A DNA stretch of 64,000 nucleotides from Actinomycetota bacterium (GTDB lineage Bacteria; Actinomycetota; Acidimicrobiia; IMCC26256; VFJJ01), in NCBI GenBank assembly GCA_009886115.1, contig VFJJ01000069.1, positions 1-64,000 of the forward strand, read 5' to 3'. Made by a program: the position numbers and the translations under genes. Within the stretch, counting starts at the first letter, position 1, and the number at the start of each line of letters is the position of its first letter. The notes beneath the pieces were generated by a model that saw only the letters and a program-made list of their open reading frames with translations, was not told the DNA's origin and made no database searches. Below, piece by piece: positions 50,933 to 61,310 of the stretch.

Positions 50933-52117
50933 TCAGAGCCGGTAGAACGTGCGGGCCGTGGCGCCCATGACGAGCCTCTGCGACGCCTCGGGGAGCGACG
51001 CGACCGCGCTCCGGAGCTCGTGCACGACGCCGGGGATCTTGGCGTCGGGATGCGGGTAGTCGGACGCCCACAGGATCTTGTCGGCCCCGAGGTGCTCGGC
51101 CGTGAACGCCAACGCCGTCTCGTCGGGATCGAAGCTGATCATGCACTGGCGGGCGAACATCTCGCTGGGCAGGCTCGACTGGTCACGGCTGCCGAAGATC
51201 TTGATCTGGTGGTCGAAGCGCTCGAGCATGGGCACGATCCAGCCTCCGGTGCCTTCGAGGAACGCCACCCGCAGATCGGGATGGCGTTCGCAGATCCCCC
51301 CGAGCACGAAGTACGCAAGTGCCATCTGGAGATCGAGGGCGTTGGTGAGGCCCTGCCGCAACGCCAGACCGTCGGACGGGTCGGTGACGCCATCGGCCAA
51401 CCCCATGAGCCGGCAGACGTTGGGCATGTCGCCGTGCGGTGACGGGTGCACGCCGATCGGGCATCCCAGCGCGGCGGCCGCGGCCCAGAACGGGTCGTAG
51501 TCGGGGTGGTTCAGCTTCTTCGTGCCGAGGTAGGGGGCGGGCCTCACCATCACGGCCTTGAAACCCAACTGGTCGACACACCGCCTCATCTCGACGATCG
51601 CCGCGTCGATGTCCTGGACGGGCAGCACGCCCACGCCGTAGAGCCGGCTCGGCGCCGCCGCGCAGTAGTCGCGTAGCCAGTTGTTGTAGGCCCGGCAGGC
51701 CGCGCCCAGCACGTCAGCCTCCTCGACCCACGAGAGCATCGCCGTGGGATACAACACCGCGGCGTCGATCCCTTCCTCGTCCATGTCGACGAGACGAGCG
51801 TGGGGATCGCGTCCTCCGGGGCGCGACATGTGCGAGCGCGCGGCCTCGTCCCACAGATCGGTACCCACGGCGTCACCGGCCCAGCTGGCCTCGGGATCGT
51901 TTCGCGCCCCGCCATAGGCCGCGGCGGCGCTGGCGGCCGGGTAGGCCCGACCGATCGCCGTGGCCTGGACCCAACCGCCCGGGCACGACAGCTGCTCCCG
52001 AAAGGCCGGCTCTGCGTACTCGCTCCACACGGTGTCGGGCTCGATCACGTGCCCGTCGGAGTCGATGACCTCGATCCGCGGCGTCGGGTCGGTCGGGATC
52101 GCGGGGATGCTCGACAT
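50933..52117 (-). CDS. amidohydrolase family protein
   Basis: RIEVIDSDGHVIEPDTVWSEYAEPAFREQL...RLVDMDEEGIDAAVLYPTAML...ILWASDYPHPDAKIPGVV. Confidence 0.92.
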   Translation of the reverse strand: MSSIPAIPTDPTPRIEVIDSDGHVIEPDTVWSEYAEPAFREQLSCPGGWVQATAIGRAYPAASAAAAYGGARNDPEASWAGDAVGTDLWDEAARSHMSRPGGRDPHARLVDMDEEGIDAAVLYPTAMLSWVEEADVLGAACRAYNNWLRDYCAAAPSRLYGVGVLPVQDIDAAIVEMRRCVDQLGFKAVMVRPAPYLGTKKLNHPDYDPFWAAAAALGCPIGVHPSPHGDMPNVCRLMGLADGVTDPSDGLALRQGLTNALDLQMALAYFVLGGICERHPDLRVAFLEGTGGWIVPMLERFDHQIKIFGSRDQSSLPSEMFARQCMISFDPDETALAFTAEHLGADKILWASDYPHPDAKIPGVVHELRSAVASLPEASQRLVMGATARTFYRL

Positions 52118-52174
52118 GCGTGCTCCGTCCTCGATGGTTGGTGAGACGGTGTCGGAAGCGTCGCCGCCCCGGAG

Positions 52175-53020
52175 CTACCAGAGCTCGTCGATGTAGGCGT
52201 CGGTACCGATCTTGGTCGCGATGAACGGGGCGGCGAAGACGATCTGCGCCAGTCCGCTGGCAGCCAGGGCATCGGCGAGGCGGTGCTGCTGCTCCCACGA
52301 GTCGAGCGGATCGCCTTCGACGAACTGGAGGAGGAAGGTGCGCCGAGCCCCTTCGGGATCGTCGGGCACGAACTCGGCCTTGGTGGGCAGCAACGGGATG
52401 TAGGACCAGCTCGAAACGTTCGCGACGGGCGTGTCGGCGATCCAGGCCGACAAGTTGCCGTCGAACCAATCGTCGATGCGGGCCTGCTCGACGCCTTCCG
52501 CGGCCTCGACCCACATGGCGACCATGCCGGGATAGCGGTAGTCGGGCGCCATCTCGAGGAGGACAGGGTCGCGGTCACGGTACGCACGCCACTCGTAGCG
52601 GTAGGTCCCGGTGTTGTAGTGGGTGCGCGAGTTGAAGCCCCGGTCGAGTTCGTAGAGCTCCAGCGCCTGGGGCGTCGACCATTCCAACCAGCTCTCGTGG
52701 GCCCCGTCGAGCATGTAGTAGACGCAGGCGTACGAGCCGGCGTCGCGAGCGAACGGCATGTCGGGATGGTCGGGGAAGCGGGCGTCCTTGTGGCGACGGG
52801 TGGCGACCCAGCGGCTCCCGGCGAAGTTGTTGGCGCCGATCATGCAGCCCGCGTAGTAGTGGTCTCGTTCGTACCACCGGTTGTACGCGAACTCATGACC
52901 CCGATGCGGGTCGGTGAACACCCACAGCATGCTGCCCACCTTGATGGGCTCGGCGTGCTCGCGAAGCACCCGTCCCGGCGCAAACGCGTTGGGATGGGCG
53001 TAACGCTCTTCGGTCGTCAT
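52175..53020 (-). CDS. conserved hypothetical (EthD/dimeric alpha-beta barrel-like)
   Basis: ATG 53020; MLWVFTDPHRGHEFAYNRWYERDHYYAGCMIGANNFAGSRWVATRRHKD. Confidence 0.8.
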   Translation of the reverse strand: MTTEERYAHPNAFAPGRVLREHAEPIKVGSMLWVFTDPHRGHEFAYNRWYERDHYYAGCMIGANNFAGSRWVATRRHKDARFPDHPDMPFARDAGSYACVYYMLDGAHESWLEWSTPQALELYELDRGFNSRTHYNTGTYRYEWRAYRDRDPVLLEMAPDYRYPGMVAMWVEAAEGVEQARIDDWFDGNLSAWIADTPVANVSSWSYIPLLPTKAEFVPDDPEGARRTFLLQFVEGDPLDSWEQQHRLADALAASGLAQIVFAAPFIATKIGTDAYIDELW

Positions 53021-53066
53021 GGCTCTCTCCAGGTGCGCACGCTGCCAGCTCGGCAGGTGGAGCCGG

Positions 53067-53591
53067 TCACGGGCTCGCGACGGCGAACGTATCGCAGCTC
53101 GCGGGGTCGCCGGGAGCGCCGAGCTGCTCGGCCAGCTGCGCCATGAACGTGGGGGCGATGTACACCAGGTTGTCGCCCGGCGCCGGGCAGCAGAAGGGCC
53201 CAGCCTGGGCCTGCCCCAGACCACAGCCGGTCTGGATGGCCTCGGTGTACACCTGGAGCCTCGTGCGGGTGTAGGTCTGGCCCGCCTCGTCGAAATGCTG
53301 CTGCCACACACCTTGCACGTTGTCGAGCACGAACCCCATGAAGGCCTCGAACTCGTCGACGTCGGCACCCACGCCCGGCGAATCGGGCGGAGGGCTCCCA
53401 CTCACGGCCTGACCGCCGCCCGTCAGGATCTGACCCAGGATGTCGTCGATCCCCCCGGCGCCCGAGCCCGCGCCGTCACCACCGGTGCCCCCGCAACTCC
53501 GGCTCAGCACGACGATGGCCAGGATCACGAGGATTCCGGGTCCGCCGATCTTGCCGCCCAACGGAATCCCGCCCGGTCCACGTGCTCTCAC
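53067..53591 (-). pseudogene. neutral zinc metallopeptidase-like protein truncated before the catalytic HExxH
   Basis: RARGPGGIPLGGKIGGPGILVILAIVVL...FEAFMGFVLDNVQGVWQQHFDEAGQTYTRTRLQVYTEAIQTGCGLGQAQAGPFCCPAPGDNLVYIAPTFMAQLAEQLGAPGD resembles the YpfJ/neutral zinc metallopeptidase N-terminal half; ORF ends ~12 residues later without HExxH. Confidence 0.6.
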
Positions 53592-53615
53592 CTGCGGTCT
53601 CGGTAGCCTCTGGCG

Positions 53616-54647
53616 ATGCCTGATCCCCGGGGTCTCGTCGACCTGCGCTCCGACACGGTGACCCGTCCCACGAACGCGATGCGGGCTGCCATGGCCACCG
53701 CCGATGTGGGCGACGACTGCTACGGGGAGGACCCCACCGTCAATCGCTTGCAGGAGAAGGCGGCCGCCCTCCTCGGCATGGAGGCCGGCCTGTTCGTCCC
53801 CAGCGGCCGGATGGCGAACCTGCTGGCCCTGCGCGTGCTCGCCCGGCCCGGCACCGAGGTGCTGTGCCCGGCCCGCTGCCACATCCGCTCGTTCGAGGAC
53901 GCCGCGGCGCCCGTCATCGCTGGCGTGCAGCCGCACCCGCTACCCGACCTGAACGGCAGCTTCGTGCCCGAGTCGATCGATGCCGCCATGGCCGACACCC
54001 ACGAGCACCTCGCGGCCATCTCGCTCGTCACCATCGAGAACACCCACATGGCTTCGGGCGGGCAGGTCTCGAACCGGGCGCACGTTCAGGCCGTGGCCGA
54101 CGCGGCGGCGCGCCACGGTCTCCCGGTCTACTGCGACGGCGCCCGGATCTTCAACGCCGCGGCGGCGTTGGGGGTCGAGCCGGCCGCGCTCGTCGCTCCG
54201 GTCACGGCGGCGATGTTCTGCTTCTCCAAGGGATTGTGCGCTCCCGTGGGCTCGATGCTCGTCGGCACGACCGACACGATCGCGGCGGCGCGCTACGAGC
54301 GAGCCCGTCTGGGTGGCACCATGCGCCAGGCCGGGGTGATCGCCGCAGCCGCCGAGGTCGCGCTCGACTCGATGATCGACCGTCTCGCCGACGACCACGT
54401 CCGAGCGCGCCGGCTGGCCGACGCGCTGCGTGAGCGCTTCGCTCGGTCGGTCGATCCCGAGACGGTCGTCACCAACATCGTCTGTGTCGATGCGACCGGA
54501 ATGCCCATCGACTTCCTCGATCGCCTGGCCCGACACGGGATCCTGGGTGGCATGCTCGGCGCGGGCACAATCCGGTTCGTCACCCACCACGATGTCGATG
54601 ACGCCGACATCGATCGCGTCATCGTCGCGCTCGACGCGATCGTGTGA
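53616..54647 (+). CDS. threonine aldolase/beta-eliminating lyase family PLP enzyme
   Basis: [62 protein letters not shown]. Confidence 0.93.
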   Translation: MPDPRGLVDLRSDTVTRPTNAMRAAMATADVGDDCYGEDPTVNRLQEKAAALLGMEAGLFVPSGRMANLLALRVLARPGTEVLCPARCHIRSFEDAAAPVIAGVQPHPLPDLNGSFVPESIDAAMADTHEHLAAISLVTIENTHMASGGQVSNRAHVQAVADAAARHGLPVYCDGARIFNAAAALGVEPAALVAPVTAAMFCFSKGLCAPVGSMLVGTTDTIAAARYERARLGGTMRQAGVIAAAAEVALDSMIDRLADDHVRARRLADALRERFARSVDPETVVTNIVCVDATGMPIDFLDRLARHGILGGMLGAGTIRFVTHHDVDDADIDRVIVALDAIV

Positions 54648-54665
54648 CCCGACGCAGGATGTGAC

Positions 54666-56762
54666 GTGATCAGGAGCATCCCCGTTGCCGAGCCGTTGTG
54701 GACCCCGTCGCCCGAGCGGATCGGGGCCACGGCCATGGCCCGCCTCCTGCGCTCGACCGGGTTCGCCGACTACGAGGCGCTCCACGCGTGGTCGGTCGCC
54801 GAGCCGGGGCCGTTCTGGCGCACGATGTGGGACGACATGGGCATCATCGGCAGCCGGGGCCCTGACGATCGGGCGCTCGTGCGGCGTGCCGGGACCACGG
54901 ACGTCGCCCACGACAGCGACCTCGGCGGGTCGATGCGCGATGCCCGCTTCTTCCCCGACGCCCGTCTGAACGTGGCCGAGAACCTGCTCGACGGCCGGGG
55001 GCAGCCCCCCGATTCCCCCGCGCTCATCTTCCGCGGCGAGGACGGGCGCCGCGAGGTCTGGTCGTGGGGGAGGCTGCGCACGACCGCCACCGGGGTCGCC
55101 CGTGCCCTCCGAGACGACGGCGTGGCACCAGGCGAGCGGGTCGTGGCGTGGATGCCCAACGTCCCCGAGACCGTGGCCTTCATGCTCGGGGCCACGAGCA
55201 TCGGCGCCGTGTTCTCGTCGACCTCGCCCGACTTCGGGGTCGACGGGGTCATCGACAGATTCGGACAGATACAACCTGTCGTGCTCTTGGCCGCGGCGCG
55301 TTACACCTATGGCGGCAAGGAGCTCGACTGCCTCGAGCGCCTCGGGCAGATCGTCGATCGCCTGCCGAGCCTGCGCCGAGCCGTCCTCCTCGGCCCAGAC
55401 GACCCGATGCACAGCAGCACGACGTCGACGTCTTCCTGGGAAGCATGGCTCGGCGACGACACCAACGACACCAACGACACCAACGACACCCACGGCTCCG
55501 GGACGCCCGAGGCGTTCGAGCGGTTCCCGTACGACCTCCCGTGGTACGTGCTCTACAGCTCGGGCACGACCGGGCCGCCCAAGTGCATCGTGCACCGGAC
55601 CGGGGGTGTGCTGCTCAAGCACCTCGTCGAGCAGCAGCTCCACTGCGACGTGCGGCCCGGCGACCGCGTCATGTACTTCACGACCACCGGCTGGATGATG
55701 TGGAACTGGTTGGTGTCGGCGCTGGCCTCGGGCGCCACGGCGATCCTCTACGACGGCTCACCCCTGTACCCCGGGCCCGAGGCGTTGTTCCGTATCGCCG
55801 ACGAGGAGGCCGTCACGCTGTTCGGCGTGAGCGCCAAGTTCATCGACTCGGTCAAGAAGGCCGGTTACCACCCTCGCGACAACACAGGCCTCTCGAAGCT
55901 CCGCACCATCTGCAGCACGGGATCGCCCCTGTCACCCGAGTCGTTCGCGTTCGTGTACGAGGCGATCGCCGACGATGTTCACCTGGCCTCGATCTCCGGC
56001 GGCACCGATCTGTGCGGTTGCCTCGTAGCGGGCGATCCGATGTCGCCCGTGTTCGCCGGCGAGATCCAACGCGCCGCGCTGGGCATGGCGATCGAGGTGT
56101 GGGACGACGACGGCCACCCCGTGGTGGACGAGCGGGGTGAGCTGGTGTGCACGGCCCCGTTCCCCTCGATGCCACTCGGGTTCTGGGGCGACGACGACGG
56201 CCGGCGCTACCGCAGCGCCTACTTCGAGCGCTTCGCCGTGCGAGACGATGCCCACGACGGCCAACCGGGCGAGGTGTGGGCCCAGGGCGACTTCGCGACC
56301 CACACGTCGAACGGGGGCTTCGTCATCCACGGGCGCTCCGACACGACCCTCAACCCGGGCGGCGTGCGGATCGGCACCGCAGAGATCTACCGCCAGGTCG
56401 AGCAGATCGCCGATGTGGTCGAGTCGCTCGTGTTCGGGCAGGAGGTGCCCGACGCAGCCGGCGCGCTCGACACCGAGATCGTCCTGCTCGTTCGCCTCGC
56501 GTCCGGGCTGACCCTCACCGACGACCTCGAGGTCGACATCCGGCGACGCATCCGGACGGGCTGCACGCCCCGGCACGTCCCGGGCCTGATCGTCGCCGTC
56601 GACGACCTGCCCCGCACGCGGAGTGGCAAGTTGGCCGAGCTGGCCGTCACCGACGCCGTCAACGGCCGGGCCGTTCGCAACACCGAGGCCCTGGCCAATC
56701 CCGAGACGCTGCACGACATCGCCCGGCGAGTGACCGAGCGGAGAGAGACGAGGACGCCATGA
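54666..56762 (+). CDS. acetoacetate-CoA ligase
   Basis: WYVLYSSGTTGPPKCIVHRTGGVLLKHLVEQQLHCDVRPGDRVMYFTTTGWMMWNWLVS; ISGGTDLCGC; RSDTTLNPGGVRIGTAEIYRQV. Confidence 0.93.
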   Translation: MIRSIPVAEPLWTPSPERIGATAMARLLRSTGFADYEALHAWSVAEPGPFWRTMWDDMGIIGSRGPDDRALVRRAGTTDVAHDSDLGGSMRDARFFPDARLNVAENLLDGRGQPPDSPALIFRGEDGRREVWSWGRLRTTATGVARALRDDGVAPGERVVAWMPNVPETVAFMLGATSIGAVFSSTSPDFGVDGVIDRFGQIQPVVLLAAARYTYGGKELDCLERLGQIVDRLPSLRRAVLLGPDDPMHSSTTSTSSWEAWLGDDTNDTNDTNDTHGSGTPEAFERFPYDLPWYVLYSSGTTGPPKCIVHRTGGVLLKHLVEQQLHCDVRPGDRVMYFTTTGWMMWNWLVSALASGATAILYDGSPLYPGPEALFRIADEEAVTLFGVSAKFIDSVKKAGYHPRDNTGLSKLRTICSTGSPLSPESFAFVYEAIADDVHLASISGGTDLCGCLVAGDPMSPVFAGEIQRAALGMAIEVWDDDGHPVVDERGELVCTAPFPSMPLGFWGDDDGRRYRSAYFERFAVRDDAHDGQPGEVWAQGDFATHTSNGGFVIHGRSDTTLNPGGVRIGTAEIYRQVEQIADVVESLVFGQEVPDAAGALDTEIVLLVRLASGLTLTDDLEVDIRRRIRTGCTPRHVPGLIVAVDDLPRTRSGKLAELAVTDAVNGRAVRNTEALANPETLHDIARRVTERRETRTP
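55455..55490 (+). repeat. 9-bp in-frame tandem repeat x4 (NDT) in acetoacetate-CoA ligase
   Basis: GACGACACC followed by AACGACACC x3. Confidence 0.95.
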
Positions 56763-57757
56763 CCGGTTTCGGGCTGCGATTCGACATGCGGGCGCCGGAG
56801 ATCGCCCCCACGACGCTGACCGAGCGTTACGCCGCGGCGCTCGACATGTGCGAGTGGGCCGACGGGCTGGGTTGCGCCAACATCGTCGTCTCCGAGCACC
56901 ACGGCTCGGCCGACGGGTACCTTCCGTCGCCGATGGTGTTCGCGGCTGCGGTGGCCGCTCGCACCACGAACGCCAAGATCGTGCTCAGCGCGCTCATCGC
57001 TCCGCTCCACGACCCGCTGCGGGCTGCCGAGGACCTGGCGATCCTCGACGTGATCTCGGGCGGCCGCTTGATCGTCACGGTGGGAGCGGGCTACGTGCCG
57101 TCGGAGTTCGCCATGTTCGACCGCCGCCTCGACGACCGGGCGGCCCTGGTCGAGGAGGCGGTGACGGTCTTCCAGCAGGCGTGGACGGGCGAGGAGTTCG
57201 AGTTCCGTGGGCGAACGGCTCGCATCACCCCGAAGCCGGTGCAGCAGCCCCGGCCGCCGATCCTGCTCGGGGGCTCGACCAAGGGAGCCGCTCGACGAGC
57301 CGCCCGCCTGGGCGACTGGTTCAGCCCCGGGGCGCCCGGCCTGTGGGAGACCTACCGGGCCGAGGTGCAACGACTCAAGGGCTTCGACCCCGGACCCGAG
57401 CTGGGAGGCGGACCCATCTATCTCCACATCGCCGACGATCCCGACGCGGCGTGGGAACGGATCGCCCCGTACGCCATGCACGAGATGAACTCGTACGGCA
57501 CGTGGTGGCGCGAGAGCAACGACGCCGGGTACCCGATGGCCTCGCCGTACTCGCCGGTCGCCGACGCCGACGCGTTGCGGGCCATGGGCGTGTACCCGGT
57601 GCTCACGCCGGCTGAGACCGTCGAGCTCGCCGGGACCCTGGGCGAGACCGGCCTGTTGATGTTCCACCCGCTGATGGGGGGCACCGACCCCGAGCTGGCG
57701 TGGGAGAGCCTGCGCCTGTTCGAGACCGACGTGCTGGCCGTGCTCAAGGGTTCGTGA
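56759..57757 (+). CDS. LLM class flavin-dependent oxidoreductase
   Basis: ANIVVSEHHGSADGYLPSPMVFAAAVAARTTNAKIVLSALIAPLHDPLRAAEDLAILDVISGGRLIVTVGAGY. Confidence 0.93.
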   Translation: MTGFGLRFDMRAPEIAPTTLTERYAAALDMCEWADGLGCANIVVSEHHGSADGYLPSPMVFAAAVAARTTNAKIVLSALIAPLHDPLRAAEDLAILDVISGGRLIVTVGAGYVPSEFAMFDRRLDDRAALVEEAVTVFQQAWTGEEFEFRGRTARITPKPVQQPRPPILLGGSTKGAARRAARLGDWFSPGAPGLWETYRAEVQRLKGFDPGPELGGGPIYLHIADDPDAAWERIAPYAMHEMNSYGTWWRESNDAGYPMASPYSPVADADALRAMGVYPVLTPAETVELAGTLGETGLLMFHPLMGGTDPELAWESLRLFETDVLAVLKGS

Positions 57758-58226
57758 CCGCACCTGGAGCGACCACCGGCACGAAGTACGGGAGCGTGAT
57801 CTCGTCGTCGATCGCGCGGAACTCGACCCTGACCCGCATCCCGATGGCGACATCGTCGGGCCGACAGCCGATCACGTTGCTCATCATCTGGTAGCCCTCG
57901 TCGAGGTCGACGATCGCCACGGCGTAGGGCACGGTGAACGCCGGGGTCTGGGGTCGGTGCACGACGGTCCACGAGTAGACCGACCCCACGCCAGCGCTGC
58001 GCTCCCACGCCAGATCGGACGACAGGCACTGCCGGCAGGCCGGCGCCGGGTTGAACACGGTGGCCGAGCAGGCGCGGCAGCGTTGGAAGAGGAGCTCGCC
58101 GCGCCGGCACCCGTCCCAGTAGGGCTTCGACACCACGGTCGGGCGGGGTAGCGGGATCCCGGCCCCCTGGGCGTCGAGCTCTCCCTCGGCCAGGCTCCAC
58201 TCGCGGCTCGGACCCCCCGCGGTCAC
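57744..58226 (-). CDS. Zn-ribbon/OB-fold (DUF35) acyl-CoA-associated protein
   Basis: RRGELLFQRCRACSATVFNPAPACRQCLSSDLAWERSAGVGSVYSWTVVH; GTG 58226 overlaps the thiolase stop. Confidence 0.9.
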   Translation of the reverse strand: MTAGGPSREWSLAEGELDAQGAGIPLPRPTVVSKPYWDGCRRGELLFQRCRACSATVFNPAPACRQCLSSDLAWERSAGVGSVYSWTVVHRPQTPAFTVPYAVAIVDLDEGYQMMSNVIGCRPDDVAIGMRVRVEFRAIDDEITLPYFVPVVAPGAVTNP

Positions 58227-59395
58227 GCCGCCTCCTTGCCGAGCAGCATCACGTCGGTGAACAAGGCGCCGGGCCCGCCGTTGCTGCACATGGCGACCTC
58301 GGCCCCGGCGACCTGTCGGCTCAGGCACCCACCCCGGAGCTGCTGCACCGACCGGATGACACGTTGCAACAACTGCACCGTCGCGCCGCCGTGCGAGAAG
58401 GCCATCAGCCCGCCGTCGGTCGTGATGGGAGAGCGACCCCCGACCTCGATGGTGCCGTCCATCACGAACTCGCCGCCTTCGCCCTCGCCGCAGAAGCCGA
58501 ACGCCTCGAACTGGCGGATGATCTCGAACGAGAACGGATCGTAGAACTCGCACACGTCGACGTCGCTGGGAGTCAAGCCGCACATGGCGAACGCTCGCTG
58601 CGCCGCCAGCCGCCCCGCCCACCCGTTGGCGTACTCGGTCCCGAGACGGCCGGTGAGGTCGAAGACGGGAGGATGCTGGTACGACGGTCCGTAGCTGTCG
58701 CCCCCTCCGCCGAGCAGCCAGACCGGAGCCTGCGCCAGATCACGCGCCCGCTCCCCGGTGGTGAGCACCAAGGCGGCGCCGCCCTCACTCGTCATCGAGC
58801 AGTCGAGGAGGTGGAAGGGATCGGCGACCATGCGCGAGTCGAGGATGTCCTGCGGGGTGAACGGGCCCCGCCCGGAGTAGATGGCGTCGGGGTGGACGTG
58901 GCCGTTGTTGCGGATCGTCGCCGCGACCGTGGCCAGGTGCTCGGGTTTCGTGCCGTACATGTGCATGTGGCGCCGGGCGATCAGGGCGAACTCGGCTGCG
59001 GTGAACAAGCCCCACGGCACGACGAACTCGTTCGCGGGACGGGTCCACGGCGCGGTCGACTCGCGCTCGGTGTACACCCCGGCCGAGCCCGCCGCGATGA
59101 CGACCGTGGTGGCGAGGCCGGTGGCGATGGCCGATGCCGCTTCGAGCACCTGAGGGATCCCGTCGCCCCGGCCGCTGCGCCAGGCTGGGCCGCAGCCGAG
59201 CTGATAGATCCACTGCGTGCCCTGACCGCCGATCGACACGCCGTCGAGGTCCTTCGGCCCGAGCCCGGCGTCGGCCAGCACACCGCGAACGGCGTCGAGG
59301 GTGATCGTGTCCGACGTGTGACCGTCGAGCACCCGGGCCTGCGCTGTGTTGTGGACGCCGACGATGGCGACGTCGTGCAGCGGGTGTCGGGCCAT
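58223..59395 (-). CDS. thiolase/lipid-transfer protein-like acetyl-CoA acetyltransferase
   Basis: LADAGLGPKDLDGVSIGGQG...MTSEGGAALVLTTGERA...CEFYDPFSFEIIRQFEAFGFCGEGEGGEFV...DGGLMAFSHGG. Confidence 0.92.
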   Translation of the reverse strand: MARHPLHDVAIVGVHNTAQARVLDGHTSDTITLDAVRGVLADAGLGPKDLDGVSIGGQGTQWIYQLGCGPAWRSGRGDGIPQVLEAASAIATGLATTVVIAAGSAGVYTERESTAPWTRPANEFVVPWGLFTAAEFALIARRHMHMYGTKPEHLATVAATIRNNGHVHPDAIYSGRGPFTPQDILDSRMVADPFHLLDCSMTSEGGAALVLTTGERARDLAQAPVWLLGGGGDSYGPSYQHPPVFDLTGRLGTEYANGWAGRLAAQRAFAMCGLTPSDVDVCEFYDPFSFEIIRQFEAFGFCGEGEGGEFVMDGTIEVGGRSPITTDGGLMAFSHGGATVQLLQRVIRSVQQLRGGCLSRQVAGAEVAMCSNGGPGALFTDVMLLGKEAA

Positions 59396-59506
59396 GGAAC
59401 GGAGGCTAACGCCGAGGCGCTCTCGGTGCTCGGCCCCCGACGGGCACGATCACCGACTCCGGCAATAGTCTCCGACTACTACACCGACCCGTCCCAGGAG
59501 ACCCAG

Positions 59507-59812
59507 ATGATCGTCGTCGCCGGCACCCTGCCCATCAACCCTGCCAAGCGTTCCGAGGCCGAAGCGGCGTGCCGGTCGATGTCGGCTGCATGCAAGAGCA
59601 ACGAGCCCGGCTGCCAGGCCTACGAGTTCTCGTGGGACATCACCGAAACCGACACTCTGCGAATCTTCGAGGTCTACACGAGTGCCGACGACCTGGCGTC
59701 GCACATGCAGACCGAGCACTTCAAGGCGTTCGGCGGGCAGCTCGGCGGGCTGCTCGGCGGCGCCCCGGTCTTGGTGAAGTACGAGGTGTCGGCATCGGGC
59801 CCGCTGTTCTGA
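59507..59812 (+). CDS. antibiotic biosynthesis monooxygenase (ABM) domain protein
   Basis: MIVVAGTLPINPAKRSEAEAACRSMSAACKSNEPGCQAYEFSWDITETDTLRIFEVYTSADDLASHMQTEHFKAF. Confidence 0.9.
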   Translation: MIVVAGTLPINPAKRSEAEAACRSMSAACKSNEPGCQAYEFSWDITETDTLRIFEVYTSADDLASHMQTEHFKAFGGQLGGLLGGAPVLVKYEVSASGPLF

Positions 59813-59845
59813 GACGCTGTTTCGAGACGCTGTTTCGAGACGCTG
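59807..59845. repeat. 13-bp tandem repeat x3 spanning the ABM stop codon
   Basis: TTCTGAGACGCTG TTTCGAGACGCTG TTTCGAGACGCTG. Confidence 0.95.
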
Positions 59846-59855
59846 TCCTGAGAGC

Positions 59856-61298
59856 TCAGACCGGCCGGGGTGAGGGGCGTCGGCGTTCGGCCGCGCCCCT
59901 CACCCCGGCCGCGATCACCAGCACCATGATCAACGCACAGCCGAGGAACACGTCGGAGAAGGCGTCGGCGTCGACCACGGTCTTGGCCCCGACGATCGAC
60001 ACCACGGCTGCGACGCCGAGGGAGTTCCCGATCCGCTGCAGCGTCTGGTTCAGGCCGGCGCCAGCGGGGACGAGCTCGATCGGGAGCTGGCGCATGATGA
60101 TCGGGAACAGGGCGCCCCAGAGGAACCCCGATCCCACGCCGGCCAACGACACAGCAGCCAACCACAACGGGCGATCGCGCTCCGCGCCGAGCTCGAACGA
60201 CATCCACGTGCACGCGCCCGCCCAGGTGACCCCGCCCGACACGATGATCCATCGGTAGCCGAACCGCTCACCGAGACGTCCTCCGACCGCCGTCGTGATC
60301 GCGGTCGTCACGAACACCGGGGTCGCCAGCAGCCCCGCCTCGGCGATCGAGTGCCCCCACACCTCGGTGAGGAACCGCACGCACGCGAACTGGAAGCCGA
60401 AGAAGCTCACCGCGTAGGTGCACATCGCCAGCGTTCCGAAGCTGAAGCCTTCGAAACGCAGCAGATCCAAGCGCAGCAAGGGATTCGAGAGGCGGCGCGA
60501 CCTCACGACCACCCAGACCAGGAGTGCGGAGCCGAACGCGAACGCGGCAATGGTTCGTTGATCGTCCCAGCCCCACGTGCGGCTCTGCACCAGGCCCAGG
60601 ACCACCCCGGCCACGCCGGCGAACAGCGCGACGCAGCTCACCAGGTCGGGCCACGGCGTGTGACGGTCCGACGGGGACACCGCGGGCCCGGAGTTGGGGA
60701 CCACCTTGATCGCAGCCACCACCGAGCAGACGCCCAAGGGAACGTTCATCCAGAAGGCCCATCGCCACGATCCGACACCGATGAGGAAGCCTCCGAGCGA
60801 CGGCCCGACGGCACCCGCGGCAGCGCCCACGGCCGACCAGGTGGCGATGGCCGTCCCTCGATGGCTCGGCGGGAACTGGGCCAGCACGATCGTGTTCGCC
60901 GTGGGTAGCAAGGCTGCGGTCGCCAGTGCCTGCACGCAGCGGAAGCCGATCAGCACGCCGACCGTCGGCGAGAGTGCCGCACCCACCGAAGCCAGCGTGA
61001 ACACGGCCGTGGCCCCGACGAGGATCCGCTTGCGCCCGAACCGTTCTCCCGCCACACCGCCGAGCACGAGCGTGGAGGCCGAGACGATCGTGAAGATGTT
61101 CACGACCCACGACAGCTCGGCGGTCGACGAATCGGGGAACGAGCTCGCCAGCGCGGGGAAGATCACGAAGATGATCGACAGCGACATGGCCGTCTGGAAG
61201 CTGCTCAGGCTCACGACGGCCAGGGTCAGCCACGCCCGGCGCAGATCGGGCGGGGTGACCTGATCGAACTGCCCGACCGCCGACGTGGCCTCCACCAT
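59856..61298 (-). CDS. MFS transporter, DHA2 (14-TM)-like
   Basis: VVNIFTIVSASTLVLGGVAGERFGRKRILVGATAVFTLASVGAALSPTVGVLIGFRCVQALATAALLPTANTIVLAQFPPSHRGTAIATWSAVGAAAGAVGP. Confidence 0.92.
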   Translation of the reverse strand: MVEATSAVGQFDQVTPPDLRRAWLTLAVVSLSSFQTAMSLSIIFVIFPALASSFPDSSTAELSWVVNIFTIVSASTLVLGGVAGERFGRKRILVGATAVFTLASVGAALSPTVGVLIGFRCVQALATAALLPTANTIVLAQFPPSHRGTAIATWSAVGAAAGAVGPSLGGFLIGVGSWRWAFWMNVPLGVCSVVAAIKVVPNSGPAVSPSDRHTPWPDLVSCVALFAGVAGVVLGLVQSRTWGWDDQRTIAAFAFGSALLVWVVVRSRRLSNPLLRLDLLRFEGFSFGTLAMCTYAVSFFGFQFACVRFLTEVWGHSIAEAGLLATPVFVTTAITTAVGGRLGERFGYRWIIVSGGVTWAGACTWMSFELGAERDRPLWLAAVSLAGVGSGFLWGALFPIIMRQLPIELVPAGAGLNQTLQRIGNSLGVAAVVSIVGAKTVVDADAFSDVFLGCALIMVLVIAAGVRGAAERRRPSPRPV

Positions 61299-61310
61299 GC
61301 GGACCCTATC

